Assembly (NCBI GenBank): GCA_009695275.1
Contig: SIBF01000022.1
Coordinates: 1 to 36,559, forward strand
Reading direction: 5' to 3'
Length of the DNA stretch: 36,559 nucleotides
Source: Pedosphaera sp.
GTDB lineage: Bacteria; Verrucomicrobiota; Verrucomicrobiia; Limisphaerales; F1-12-MAGs170
The notes under the pieces are model-generated. The model did not search any database, was not told where the DNA came from, and was given only the letters and a program-made list of their open reading frames with translations. Positions 26,279-35,033 of this stretch are shown piece by piece. Position 1 is the stretch's first letter; every line of letters begins with the position of its first letter. The position numbers and the translations under genes are program-made.

Positions 26279-28933
26279 ATGAACTCATTTAAGCCGCTCT
26301 GCACACTCATCGTGACCGTGCTGATCATTCCGGATTCTCTCCTTGCCGCGGATGTGGCCGCCACCGGGATCAAGCCGACAGGCAAGGATGGTCGCGCGCT
26401 GAATTTTGATTTCGAGGATGGCAGCCTGCGTGACTGGACGGCAACGGGCACGGCCTTCGCCCAGCAGCCGATCAAAGGCGACACCGTGGCCGTTCGCAGG
26501 GGTGACATGAAGAGCGGGCATCAAGGTCAATTCTGGATCGGAGGCTACGAGAAGGTGGGAGACAACCCACAGGGCACGCTGACTTCGGCCTCGTTCCGAG
26601 TCATGCAGCCTTGGTGCAGCTTTATTTTCGCAGGCGGCAATGGACCGAATACACGTGTCGAGCTGGTTCGCGCCGACACACAGAAAGTCTTTTTCAAATC
26701 GTCCGGAGTGGAAAGTGAAACCCTGCGTCCCGTTGTCGTGAACCTTGAAGATCATCGCAACAAAGAAATCTTCATCCGCCTGTTGGATGAGGAGGGCGGC
26801 CCTTGGGGGCACTTGAATTTCGATAACTTCGTCTTTCACGATGCCAAGCCATCTTTCTCCAATGCGCTTGACCCGGCCAAGACCGTGGACGTGCCGCCAC
26901 CTGCCGATGTCGTCAAGTTCGCCGGTCTCTCGCCGGAGGACGCGGCGAAGGAAGCGACGTTGCCGCCCGGTTTCAAAATGCATCTTTTCGCCGGCGAGCC
27001 CGACGTGGTTCAACCCATCGCGTTTACGACCGATGAGCGTGGCCGATTGTGGGTCGCCGAGGGAATGACGTATCCGCGGCGGCGCGGTCAACTGCCCGCG
27101 GACACTCGCCCTGTTGGCACTGACCGCCAGCAGCCGACGGCCGAGCAGCTCAAAGACATCTACGGGGGCTCAGATCGCATCCTCGTTTTTGAAGACACCA
27201 ATGGTGACCACAAATTCGACAAGCGGACGGTCTTCGCCGAGGGGCTGAACCTGGTCAGCGGCATCGAGTACGGTTTCGGCGGCCTCTGGGTCGGAGCGGC
27301 ACCCTATCTGTTGTTCATCCCCGTCGCCGACGGTGATTCGCCGAAGCCCGCGGGTGAACCTAAAATTTTGCTCGATGGCTGGGACTACAAAGCAGACACA
27401 CATGAAACGTTGAACACTTTCACCTGGGGGCCGGATGGCTGGCTCTACGGCTGCCACGGTGTGTTCTGCCCGTCGTTCGTCGCCAAGCCAGGCACGCCCG
27501 CCCAGGATCGCCAGCGCATGGATGCCGGTGTGTGGCGTTACCATCCCACCAAACACGAATTCGAAGTGTTCGCTGAAGGCACGAGCAATCCTTGGGGAGT
27601 CGATTTCGACGAGCATGGGCAGTGCATCATCGAGGCCTGCGTCATTCCGCACTTCTGGCACATGATTCAGGGTGGGCGTTTCGAGCGCCAGGGCGGACAG
27701 CATTTCAATATCAACCTCACCGAAACCAGTGCCCACGAGAACTACCACGCCGACTCGCGTCAACGGCACATCAATCCGTTCATCTACGAGGACATTAAAA
27801 CTCACGGAGACCATGTCCATTACGCTGGTGATCGAGGCCCACACGCGGCGAATGGTCGCAGTGACGCCGCAGGGGGTGGCCATGCGCATGCCGGATTGAT
27901 GATGTATCTGGGCGATAGCTGGCCGGCGGAATATCGGAACAAGGCGTTCATGAACAACATTCACGGGCAACGCTTGAACACGGACATCCTGGAACGTAAG
28001 GGCTCCGGTTACGTCGGCAAGCACGGGCCCGATTTTGTGAACTTCAATGATACATGGTCGCAGGTGTTGAACATGCGTTATGATCAGGATGGCTCGGTCT
28101 ATCTGATCGACTGGTACGACAAGAACCAATGCCATCACAACCGGGAAGACGGCCACGACCGCGCCAATGGCCGCATCTTCAAGATCGTCTATAACAACCA
28201 GCCGGTAACGAAGGTGGATTTGGGGAAGAAGAGCGATGAAGATCTGCTTGCGCTGGCGGTGTCGAAGAACGAATGGATGAGCAGGACGGCGCGGAGGCTC
28301 ATGCGTGAGCGAGCGGCGGCGCTTTTAGCCGCATTTGAACGAGACCCCCAACAGAGCCAGAAAGTCCAGGCGCTTCACGGGTTGTTTGCGGAAAAGCTGA
28401 TGGCAAAAACCCAAGGCAGTCACGACAGCGCAACAAAACTCCGAGCCATCTGGACGCTCCATGTTCTGGATGCCGTTGGAAGCCTCGCCAACGTTGGAAG
28501 ATTTCTCCGCAATGATGACGAAATCGTCCGCTCGTGGGTGATTCAATGCGTGTCCGAGGAGCTGCCAGGCCGGTTCAACGGTGTGCCGGGCCCTGATGGA
28601 AAAGTCGAAAACGACAGCGCCTACTGGAAGAGACTCCGCAAAGCATTCTCAGAAATGGCTCGTACCGACAACTCCCCGGTCGTGCGGCTTTCATTGGCTT
28701 CCGCCCTTCAACGGATGCGTCCGGAACATCGGTGGGAAATTGTGATCGCGCTGATCTCCCACGCCGATGACGCCACAGATCACAACCTCCCGCTCATGTA
28801 TTGGTTCGCGCTAGAACCCTGCATCGAAGCTGATCCAGACCGGGCGATTGCGTTGCTGAAGGAGTGCAAGATTCCCAAGATCCGCGAGTTCATCTCCCGG
28901 CGGTTGACCACAATGAGCTTGGCTCAAAAGTAG
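26279..28933 (+). CDS. PVC-type membrane-bound dehydrogenase beta-propeller with C-terminal HEAT-like repeats
   Basis: The product is 884 residues. A signal peptide covers about 1-23 (FKPLCTLIVTVLIIPDSLLA, then AD). Residues 40-195 form a beta-sandwich (FDFEDGSLRDWTATG to HLNFDNFVFHDAK), probably sugar binding. Residues 220-640 are the propeller of the PVC membrane-bound dehydrogenase family, related to glucose/sorbosone dehydrogenases: LPPGFKMHLFAGEPDVVQP, DERGRLWVAEGMTYP, DRILVFEDTNGDHKFDK, GLWVGAAPYLLF, WGPDGWLYGCHG, NPWGVDFDEHGQ, GSVYLIDWYDKNQCHH. Residues 640-880 are HEAT-like helices. Relatives usually continue into a cytochrome c-type haem domain on the same chain. Here that domain is encoded by the next gene, 29 bp downstream, so the two products probably work as partners in periplasmic sugar oxidation. 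Confidence 0.87.
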   Translation: MNSFKPLCTLIVTVLIIPDSLLAADVAATGIKPTGKDGRALNFDFEDGSLRDWTATGTAFAQQPIKGDTVAVRRGDMKSGHQGQFWIGGYEKVGDNPQGTLTSASFRVMQPWCSFIFAGGNGPNTRVELVRADTQKVFFKSSGVESETLRPVVVNLEDHRNKEIFIRLLDEEGGPWGHLNFDNFVFHDAKPSFSNALDPAKTVDVPPPADVVKFAGLSPEDAAKEATLPPGFKMHLFAGEPDVVQPIAFTTDERGRLWVAEGMTYPRRRGQLPADTRPVGTDRQQPTAEQLKDIYGGSDRILVFEDTNGDHKFDKRTVFAEGLNLVSGIEYGFGGLWVGAAPYLLFIPVADGDSPKPAGEPKILLDGWDYKADTHETLNTFTWGPDGWLYGCHGVFCPSFVAKPGTPAQDRQRMDAGVWRYHPTKHEFEVFAEGTSNPWGVDFDEHGQCIIEACVIPHFWHMIQGGRFERQGGQHFNINLTETSAHENYHADSRQRHINPFIYEDIKTHGDHVHYAGDRGPHAANGRSDAAGGGHAHAGLMMYLGDSWPAEYRNKAFMNNIHGQRLNTDILERKGSGYVGKHGPDFVNFNDTWSQVLNMRYDQDGSVYLIDWYDKNQCHHNREDGHDRANGRIFKIVYNNQPVTKVDLGKKSDEDLLALAVSKNEWMSRTARRLMRERAAALLAAFERDPQQSQKVQALHGLFAEKLMAKTQGSHDSATKLRAIWTLHVLDAVGSLANVGRFLRNDDEIVRSWVIQCVSEELPGRFNGVPGPDGKVENDSAYWKRLRKAFSEMARTDNSPVVRLSLASALQRMRPEHRWEIVIALISHADDATDHNLPLMYWFALEPCIEADPDRAIALLKECKIPKIREFISRRLTTMSLAQK

Positions 28934-28962
28934 CGCTCAAAGGCACCCGGCCATTTTTCACC

Positions 28963-30720
28963 ATGAAACCAACATTTATTCTTTCGATTGCCGCAGTCGT
29001 CCTGCTTTACCTAAGTTCCACGAAGCTTCTTGCGGCAGACGCTCTACCGTCACTCACTCAGGTTCTTTCGGCCTCCGACGACATGCAGTTCCAACTCGAC
29101 ATCCTGCGAGGCATCTCGGCTTCGCTGAAGGGCCGGCGCCAGGTCGCGATGCCGGTGGGCTGGGATGCCGTGGAGTCGAAGCTGGCGACCAGTGGCAGCT
29201 CTGAAGTGCGAGCGCTCGCGCAATCCATTTCGCTTACGTTCGGCAGTGAGAAGGCGCTGGTGGCGCTGCGCTCGACAGTCAAAGACGCTTCCGCCGGACT
29301 GGCCACGCGGCTGACAGCGCTGGAATCGTTGCTCGCAGTGAAAGACTCCTCACTCGCTCAGACCCTTCAGGCATTGCTCAGGGATTCAGGTCTTCGTGGC
29401 GCGGCGTTGCGCGGCCTGGCGGCTTACGACGATGCGAACACACCTTCAGCAATTCTCGGAGTGTACGGTTCGCTTGCCGGCTCCGAAAGGCGCGACGCGC
29501 TGGCGACCTTGTGTTCGCGGACTCCTTCCGCGCGCCAGTTGCTCTCGTCGATTGAGCAAGGCGCGGTGTCGGTCAAGGATTTGCCTGCAGATTTGATCCG
29601 GCAGTTGCGCAATCTGAAGGACCCGGAGATTGAGCGCCTGTTGACGAAGGTCTATGGATCCTTCCGCGACAGCAGTGCGGACAAGGTGGCCGAAGTGGAA
29701 AAGTACAAACGCATTTATCGCGCGGGCGGGTCGCAGCCCGGAGATGGGATTCGCGGGCGCGTTGTCTTCGTCCGGACTTGTCAGCAGTGCCACACACTCT
29801 TCGGAACGGGCGGAGCCGTTGGACCCGACATTACTGGATCAAACCGCAGCGACCTCGATTACATCCTGCAAAACATCGTGGACCCGAACGCGGTCATTCC
29901 AAACGAATACCGCACATCATCGATCGAAACGAAGGACGGGCGGAGCATCAGCGGGTTAATCAAGAAGCAGGACGGCAACTCGCTTACGGTGGCAACTGCG
30001 ACGGAAACACTGGTGCTCCCTCGCGCTGATGTTGCTTCGGTACGCGAGAGCGAACTTTCAATGATGCCGGAAGGATTGCTGGCACAGCTTGCCGACCAGG
30101 AGGTGCGCGACCTGATCTACTATCTGAGCCGGCCTGGGCAGGTGCCATTGATGGCGACTCCCGACACGGTGAGTCTGTTTTTCAACGCGAAGGATCTGAG
30201 CGGTTGGGACGGTAATGATGAGCTGTGGAAAGTGGAAAACGGCGAAATCGTCGGACAAACCCGGACTGGCTTGAAGAAGAACGAGTTTCTCAAGAGCCAG
30301 ATGGTCCTGAGTGACTTTCGTCTCACGTGCAAAGTGAAACTGACGCCGAACAAGGAGAACAGTGGAATTCAGTTCCGCAGCGAAGTGCTGCCGGACGGAG
30401 AAGTGCGAGGCTACCAGGCGGACGCGGGCGCCGGTTGGTGGGGCAAGCTATACGAGGAGCAGGGACGCGGCACGCTCTGGGACAAGTCAGGCGAGGAGCA
30501 CGTGCGCCGGGACGATTGGAACAGCTACGAGATTCTGGCGGTTGGCAGCAAAGTCCGCACATTCATCAACGGCCATCCTTGCGTGGATCTGGATGATCCG
30601 AAGGGAGCCGGAGCTGGAGTCGTCGCGCTGCAAATGCACGCGGGCGGTCCGCTGGAAGTGCGGTTCAAGGATTTCCAAATCGAGCTGAATCCGAAACTTG
30701 AGGCAGGTAACCGGCAGTGA
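28963..30720 (+). CDS. Exported HEAT-repeat / PVC-type haem-binding (CxxCH) / DUF1080 fusion protein
   Basis: From ATG 28963 the product is 585 residues; a longer frame from 28864 overlaps the preceding gene and is less likely because a signal peptide begins at this ATG (MKPTFILSIAAVVLLYLSS). Residues 30-245 are HEAT-like helices. Residues 258-400 are the PVC putative haem-binding domain: GRVVFVRTCQQCHTLFG with the haem motif C273-Q-Q-C276-H277, then GGAVGPDITGSNR, the family pattern DYILQNIVDPNAVIPNEY, and MMPEGLLAQL, which may supply a methionine ligand. Residues about 400-580 are a DUF1080/3-keto-glycoside hydrolase-type jelly roll (VSLFFNAKDLSGWDG, NSGIQFRSE, WNSYEILA, VALQMHAGG). It probably accepts electrons from, or processes products of, the upstream dehydrogenase. 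The two genes are almost certainly one operon. Confidence 0.88.
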   Translation: MKPTFILSIAAVVLLYLSSTKLLAADALPSLTQVLSASDDMQFQLDILRGISASLKGRRQVAMPVGWDAVESKLATSGSSEVRALAQSISLTFGSEKALVALRSTVKDASAGLATRLTALESLLAVKDSSLAQTLQALLRDSGLRGAALRGLAAYDDANTPSAILGVYGSLAGSERRDALATLCSRTPSARQLLSSIEQGAVSVKDLPADLIRQLRNLKDPEIERLLTKVYGSFRDSSADKVAEVEKYKRIYRAGGSQPGDGIRGRVVFVRTCQQCHTLFGTGGAVGPDITGSNRSDLDYILQNIVDPNAVIPNEYRTSSIETKDGRSISGLIKKQDGNSLTVATATETLVLPRADVASVRESELSMMPEGLLAQLADQEVRDLIYYLSRPGQVPLMATPDTVSLFFNAKDLSGWDGNDELWKVENGEIVGQTRTGLKKNEFLKSQMVLSDFRLTCKVKLTPNKENSGIQFRSEVLPDGEVRGYQADAGAGWWGKLYEEQGRGTLWDKSGEEHVRRDDWNSYEILAVGSKVRTFINGHPCVDLDDPKGAGAGVVALQMHAGGPLEVRFKDFQIELNPKLEAGNRQ

Positions 30721-30739
30721 GGCGGGTCGTCGGGGCACC

Positions 30740-31414
30740 CTACCTCTCCGTTTCGTGCAGTCGGCGGAGTTCCTTTTTCAGCAAACGACCCACCCGGTGC
30801 TTCGCGAGATAGACTGCGGCGGCACTCACACCGAGCGTCCGGCGCACCTCCGCCAAGGGTCGTTCCTCAATAACGTGGAGATGAAAGATTGCGTACTGGT
30901 CCGGACGCGCGCGCCGTTTGATGACATCCAGCGCCTGACGCATCAAGTGCCGTTCCCACTCTGCATTCCAGATTGCGTCGAGACCAGCGGCTGGATCAGG
31001 CGAATCATGTGTCGGACTCGCAAGATGCTCCCACCCCCCCATGGCAACGTCATTCACGCTGTCTCCTCCAAGGCCTCGTTCATAAAATGGGAAAGGGCGG
31101 TCTGAAGCGGGGCGGGGAGTCTTCCGTTTTCGAAATTGATCACTAATCTTCCATCTCACGATCCGCAGCAACCAGCCCTTGAAAGAATCCCGGCCGGCCT
31201 CGTAGCGGAACTCGGGCATCTTCTTCGCCACGGTAATCAATGTGTCTTGGACCGCTTCCTCTGTCTCATGCTCGTTCAGACCGGCGCGCCGGGCGGTGCC
31301 CACGAGCAACCCGCGGTACATCCGGTGAAATTCCTCCCAGCTCCTGTGGTCGTCGGCGTCCTTGAGCCGGTTCAGCAAACTGGCGCGCGTGGGTAAAGGT
31401 TCGTCCGTGTTCAT
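30740..31414 (-). CDS. ECF-type RNA polymerase sigma factor
   Basis: From the ATG at 31412-31414 the product is 224 residues. Region 2 is visible as WEEFHRMYRGLLVGTARRAG, EAVQDTLITVAKKM and FKGWLLRIVRWKISDQFRKR. Region 4 is QYAIFHLHVIEERPLAEVRR with the helix-turn-helix LGVSAAAVYLAKHRVGRLL. The linker between them is long (about 60 residues, rich in P, G and D). The 40 residues encoded upstream in the same frame do not look like a sigma factor. No anti-sigma gene is adjacent. It converges with the haem/DUF1080 gene, 19 bp between stops, and lies 113 bp from the ATPase gene stop. Its regulon cannot be inferred; the neighbouring dehydrogenase pair is one candidate target. Confidence 0.88.
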   Translation of the reverse strand: MNTDEPLPTRASLLNRLKDADDHRSWEEFHRMYRGLLVGTARRAGLNEHETEEAVQDTLITVAKKMPEFRYEAGRDSFKGWLLRIVRWKISDQFRKRKTPRPASDRPFPFYERGLGGDSVNDVAMGGWEHLASPTHDSPDPAAGLDAIWNAEWERHLMRQALDVIKRRARPDQYAIFHLHVIEERPLAEVRRTLGVSAAAVYLAKHRVGRLLKKELRRLHETER

Positions 31415-31527
31415 CGGGCTTGGCGTCAGCAAGGCGCGAAAACCAGCCAAAGCCGAGTCTTCGTTCGTGAGTTTGGGTAAGATTCGTGTCCACACACTGA
31501 TCAACCGGCCTGGGCCACCGATTTCTT

Positions 31528-32694
31528 TCAACTTTTTAGCACGCCTACAAGCGCTTTCCGTAGCTCGCCTAACGACACGAGATTCACGCGCTTTTCCAAC
31601 GGAAACGATTCCCGGCCTGGATACACCACCCAGAGCCTCTCCAACTTCAGGTCCGCCAGCGCGGTGTGCATGGATTTCGTCATGCCGGGCGCGTCGCCAT
31701 ATTTCACCTCGACTCCGTAGCGTTTGCCGCCGAGCAACAGCAGCAAGTCCAGTTCAGCTCCAGCCTGTGTCCCCCAGAAATAGGCGTTGCGCTCTCCCGC
31801 CAGCCGGACCGCTTCTTCCACGACGAACCCCTCCCACGACGCGCCGAGTCGTGGATTTTCCTCAACCGCCCGCTGGGTCGGCAACCCCGACAACGCGTGC
31901 AAGAGTCCACTGTCACGCACATAGACCTTGGGTGACTTGACCTGCCGTTTGCCGAGGTTCTCGAACCACGGCGGCAACTGGCGCACCATCATCGCGCCCG
32001 AGAGGATGTCCAGATGCCGCTTGATCGTCGTGTGCGCTTCGCCGAGCGAACGTCCGACCTCGGAGCTGTTCCAGATTTGTCCATGATAGTGAGCCACCAT
32101 CGTCCACAAACGCCGGAGCGTGTCGGGTGGCACATTCACGCCGAACATCCGGATGTCCCGCTCCAGAAACGTGCGGACGAAATCTTCGCGCCATGCGAAA
32201 CTGGCGGCGTCGTTCTCCGCGAGGAACGAACGGGGAAACCCGCCGCGCAACCACAGCCGCCGCTGTTCCGTTTCACCAACCTCGTTCAGGTCGAACCCGC
32301 TCATATCCACAAATGCCACCCGCCCGGCGAGCGATTCCGACACTCCCTTGACCAGGTCTGGCGACGCGCTGCCCAACAGGAGGAAGCGCGCCGGTGTCCG
32401 CGGCCGATCGGCGAGCACGCGCAGGACGGGGAATAATTCCGGTTGGAGTTGCGCTTCGTCGATCACCGCCAGGCCGCGCAACGGCTCCAGGGCCGCCATC
32501 GGATGCTCCAGTCGCCGACGCCCGGCAGGGCTTTCGAGATCAATGAAGTCAGCGTCTGACGCTTCGGCCACTTGCCGGGCGAGAGTCGTCTTGCCACATT
32601 GGCGGGGACCGAGCATAGCGACCACCGGGCTCCGCTTGAGCGCGGCGCGGAGAGCCGTCGTCAATGATTCCCGCGAAACAAGACTTAAAGACAT
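31528..32694 (-). CDS. AAA ATPase with DUF4143 C-terminal domain (intact copy)
   Basis: The product is 388 residues. It has Walker A GPRQCGKT (29-36), Walker B LAVIDEAQ (75-82), a sensor-like LLLGSASP, ESLAGRVAFVDMSGFDLNEV, and then the DUF4143 region. There LERDIRMFG, a winged-helix-like segment (NSSEVGRSLGEAHTTIKRHLDIL), SPKVYVRDSGLLHAL and a restriction-nuclease-like end, GAELDLLLLLGGKRYGVEVKYG, are visible. The D-x-L...E-V-K pattern resembles a PD-(D/E)XK nuclease site. This family is widespread, usually in accessory regions, and of unclear function. No signal peptide. It is 90 bp downstream of a second, broken member of the same family, which suggests duplication or co-acquisition. Confidence 0.88.
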   Translation of the reverse strand: MSLSLVSRESLTTALRAALKRSPVVAMLGPRQCGKTTLARQVAEASDADFIDLESPAGRRRLEHPMAALEPLRGLAVIDEAQLQPELFPVLRVLADRPRTPARFLLLGSASPDLVKGVSESLAGRVAFVDMSGFDLNEVGETEQRRLWLRGGFPRSFLAENDAASFAWREDFVRTFLERDIRMFGVNVPPDTLRRLWTMVAHYHGQIWNSSEVGRSLGEAHTTIKRHLDILSGAMMVRQLPPWFENLGKRQVKSPKVYVRDSGLLHALSGLPTQRAVEENPRLGASWEGFVVEEAVRLAGERNAYFWGTQAGAELDLLLLLGGKRYGVEVKYGDAPGMTKSMHTALADLKLERLWVVYPGRESFPLEKRVNLVSLGELRKALVGVLKS

Positions 32695-32784
32695 GCCTGC
32701 ATTCTGTGCATCGCGTGCTCAAAATGCAAGGATGCTCGAAGCGGCTGAGTGACCTCAAATATCTGCGTGCGTACGACGGCCAGG

Positions 32785-33961
32785 TCACGATGTCTCGCTC
32801 GAATAAAACGATCCCACCGGCTCGGCGCGGAACCCATTGGCAAACGGAAACGCGTTCCGCGCGCGGCACACCACCAGCCCCCCGGCGATCCGTGACTTGC
32901 CCACTGCCGCGCGAACAAATGCCAGATTGACCGTGTCGCTTTCGGAGGGAAGCTCCGTCCATTTCGTTTCGATCAATTCCAGCCGCCCGCCGCGGTCGCA
33001 GACGAAATCCACTTCGCGCGTGCGATCCCGCCAGTAGAACAGGCTGCCTTTGCGCTTGGCGCGATTCTCCCGGTGACGGAGTTGGGCGAAGACGAACGTC
33101 TCCCAGATGGCGCCCACGGACGGCGCGTCCGCCAGGGCTTGCTCAGAGCGGATATTCAGCAGCGCGCACAGCAGGCCCGTATCGGTCAGGTAGAGCTTCG
33201 GACTCTTCACGATGGACTTGGTTCGATTTGAGAACCAGGGCTCCAGCAGCACGATCTGACCGGAGGCTTCCAGCGCCGAGAGCCAGAGGTTGGCCGTCGA
33301 GGGCGCGATCCCGATGTCACGGGCGAGATCGGCCTTGTTGAGCAGGTTGGCGGAACGCAGGGCGCACGCGCGCAGGAACCGTTCAAAATCCCGCAAGCTC
33401 CCCACGTTCATCAGCGATCGCACATCGCGTTCGAGATACGTGGCCAGGTAAGAGTTGTAGAACGCCACCGCGTCAATCTCCGGATTCGCGTGCAGTTCCG
33501 GGAAGCCGCCTCGGACAATGGCCGTTTCCAAGCCGGTGTCCGGACGGGCCGCGACGATCTCACCCCAGGAGAGCGTCTCCAGCGTGCTCACGTCCACACG
33601 GCCGGCAAGAGATTCCGAAACGCCCTTCATCAACGTGAAGACTTGGGAACCCGTCAGCAGAAACTGGCCGGCCCGCGCGCGGTTGGCATCCACCGCCGAC
33701 TTGAGATGCCGGAACAGCGCCGGCGCGTATTGCACCTCGTCAATCATGACCGGCGGGGGATGACGACGCAGAAAAGCCGCGGGTTCCTTCTCCGCTCTGC
33801 TCGGCCTCGGTGGGGAGGTCGAGGGAAACGAACCCATGACTCGGAAACAGCCGGCGCAAGAGCGAGGTCTTGCCCGTCTGACGCGCCCCGGTCAGGACGA
33901 CCACGGGCCGGGTGCGGGCGGCTTGGAGTAGCCGCTCTTCCGCGTAGCGAGGAATCCACAT
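32785..33961 (-). pseudogene. Second AAA/DUF4143 ATPase, interrupted by a one-base frameshift
   Basis: The start (ATG 33959-33961, MWIPRYAEERLLQAARTRPV) and Walker A (GARQTGKTS) are in one frame, which continues to SLDLPTEAEQ. The rest, from AEKEPAAFLRRHPPPVMIDE (Walker B) to the C-terminus, is in another. Family members read without interruption through this point (DLP.EAEQAEKDPAAFL-like), and removing a single A on the coding strand (T at about 33796) restores one frame of about 390 residues. The remainder is well preserved: LLTGSQ, ESLAGRVDVSTLETLSWGEI, LERDVRSLMNVGSL, SPKLYLTDTGLLCAL and a nuclease-like end (REVDFVCDRGG, LIETKW). The lesion could be real inactivation, programmed frameshifting or a sequencing error; the good preservation argues for a recent event or an error. 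Confidence 0.82.
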
Positions 33962-34444
33962 GCGCAAAATATGCGACCCAATCGGATATTTTGCAATCAG
34001 CGATCTCCCCCGGTCCTTGGGTTCCATGAAGGTGACGGACAAAGCTGTCGAAACCACGAGCCGTGGAAAACTTTCTTGAAAGAACCGCCCATCGGCTCCC
34101 GGTTGATCGGTGATGACGCTGGACTGCAAACGTCGCCGACACTGGGATGTCCCGGCTGGCTCGGCTGTGCTGAACCGACTCTTCGTCCGTGCCGCTGAAG
34201 CACTCGTCGGTCTGGTTGGGTGTCCTTGCGCGTGAGAATTTCTCACCGTAAATCGACACCCGCCCGTTGCTGGTCGCGGGCAGGCCGGAGTTGCGCCGCT
34301 ACAAAGCCATCTTTGTCGTGGGCCGCGACGAAATTGGGTTGGAAAGCGACGTCGTGGAGGCGGTCTGCCGACCGTGACTCGCTACCAGGAGAGCCGTTGT
34401 CCCCAGCGGCCCAAACTTTCTCACGAGATATGAACAAGCCAGAT
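33962..34444. other. Gene-poor stretch between the broken ATPase and the toxin gene
   Basis: Apart from the inverted repeat at 33965-33993, this 483-bp region holds no gene I can support. Open frames on both strands are present but have no recognisable motifs and atypical composition. One minus-strand frame at 34243-34506 contains VWAAGDNGS, vaguely like an RCC1-type repeat, followed by sequence with no further match. It may be the decayed remnant of a former gene. Confidence 0.35.
33965..33993. promoter_or_regulatory. Inverted repeat just upstream of the broken ATPase gene
   Basis: CAAAATAT at 33965-33972 is exactly inverted as ATATTTTG at 33986-33993, with a 13-base spacer. The repeat begins 3 bases before the ATG of the minus-strand ATPase gene, so it covers its ribosome-binding and possibly promoter region. 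It stands out as AT-rich in a GC-rich neighbourhood. It could be an operator or part of a promoter. An 8-base match can also occur by chance. Confidence 0.3.
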
Positions 34445-34879
34445 TCAACCCGGCTCGTCCTTGGTGCGAAACAACGCTTGCACGGCAGCCAGGTTGAGGA
34501 ATTCACCAGGAGTCACCACTCTGGTCTCGCCGTAGAACTTGCGGTCAAAATGCCCGCGCGCGGTGTTGACCGTGATCAGGTAATCGGCGTTGACCGCCAG
34601 AGCGCATTCGACAAATCGATTGTCCGGTTCATGCCGGATCACGCACAAAGGCGAAAGTGGATAACACGGCTGAACCAAGCTCTGGATCAAAGCCAGCACC
34701 TCCGGTTCTTCGGTCAGCACTGTGGCGTATTCGTCCAGCATGGCTGGCGAAGCCCACAACTCGATCCGCTCACGCGCCGCCAGGGCCACGATGAGTGCGG
34801 CGGCATTATTCGGGTTGGGCAGTGTCGCCAGCTTCAGGACGCAAGTGTCAAGAACGGCCTTCAAGGTAAGGGCGCGCAC
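34445..34879 (-). CDS. PIN-domain toxin of a toxin-antitoxin pair
   Basis: The product is 144 residues from a GTG at 34877-34879; a TTG at 34862-34864 (giving LKAVLDTCVLKLATL) is an equally good start, and no ATG fits. The PIN fold is seen as AVLDTCVLKLATLPN (first acidic residue), ASPAMLDEYATVL, then DNRFVECALAVNADYLITVN (the acidic D...E...A pattern) and GETRVVTPGEFL. It matches the COG1569-type PIN toxins, which are RNases using a cluster of acidic residues and Mg. The upstream small gene overlaps it by 32 bp (or 17 bp with the TTG start), the usual antitoxin-toxin arrangement with translational coupling. The asparagine common after LDT is replaced by cysteine (LDTC rather than LDTN). Confidence 0.8.
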   Translation of the reverse strand: MRALTLKAVLDTCVLKLATLPNPNNAAALIVALAARERIELWASPAMLDEYATVLTEEPEVLALIQSLVQPCYPLSPLCVIRHEPDNRFVECALAVNADYLITVNTARGHFDRKFYGETRVVTPGEFLNLAAVQALFRTKDEPG

Positions 34880-35033
34880 GGTGTAAAGCGAGTTCGCGGC
34901 GTCTGGCTTCCACGAACGCAATCGCTTCTTCACTGGTCATGGTCTGGCCGGAGTTCCGCTGATGCGCCCGGGCCAAAGCCTCCGGCAATCGGAAGCGCAC
35001 GACCTTTCCGCGCACAATGGCAGTGGCATACAT
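34848..35033 (-). CDS. Small antitoxin-like protein preceding the PIN toxin
   Basis: The product is 61 residues starting MYATAIVRGKVVRFRLPEAL. The first 20 residues form a probable beta strand (ATAIVRGKVVRFRLPEAL) resembling ribbon-helix-helix or similar antitoxin DNA-binding ends. The rest is charged and helical (TSEEAIAFVEARRRELALHR), suited to wrapping a toxin. Its stop codon lies inside the toxin gene start, so the two are co-transcribed. The function is inferred from size, order and overlap rather than from a specific motif. The 97 bp upstream (35034-35130) should hold the promoter, shared head-to-head with the prepilin relic. Confidence 0.65.
   Translation of the reverse strand: MYATAIVRGKVVRFRLPEALARAHQRNSGQTMTSEEAIAFVEARRRELALHRARPYLEGRS

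Noticed and set aside
27170-28156. Minus-strand open frame of 328 codons
   Set aside because: It is antisense to the dehydrogenase propeller, which has clear family motifs; the mirror frame has none.
33744-34259. Long minus-strand frames upstream of the broken ATPase
   Set aside because: Only the part of one frame from 33961 down matches the ATPase family; the upstream extensions look non-coding.
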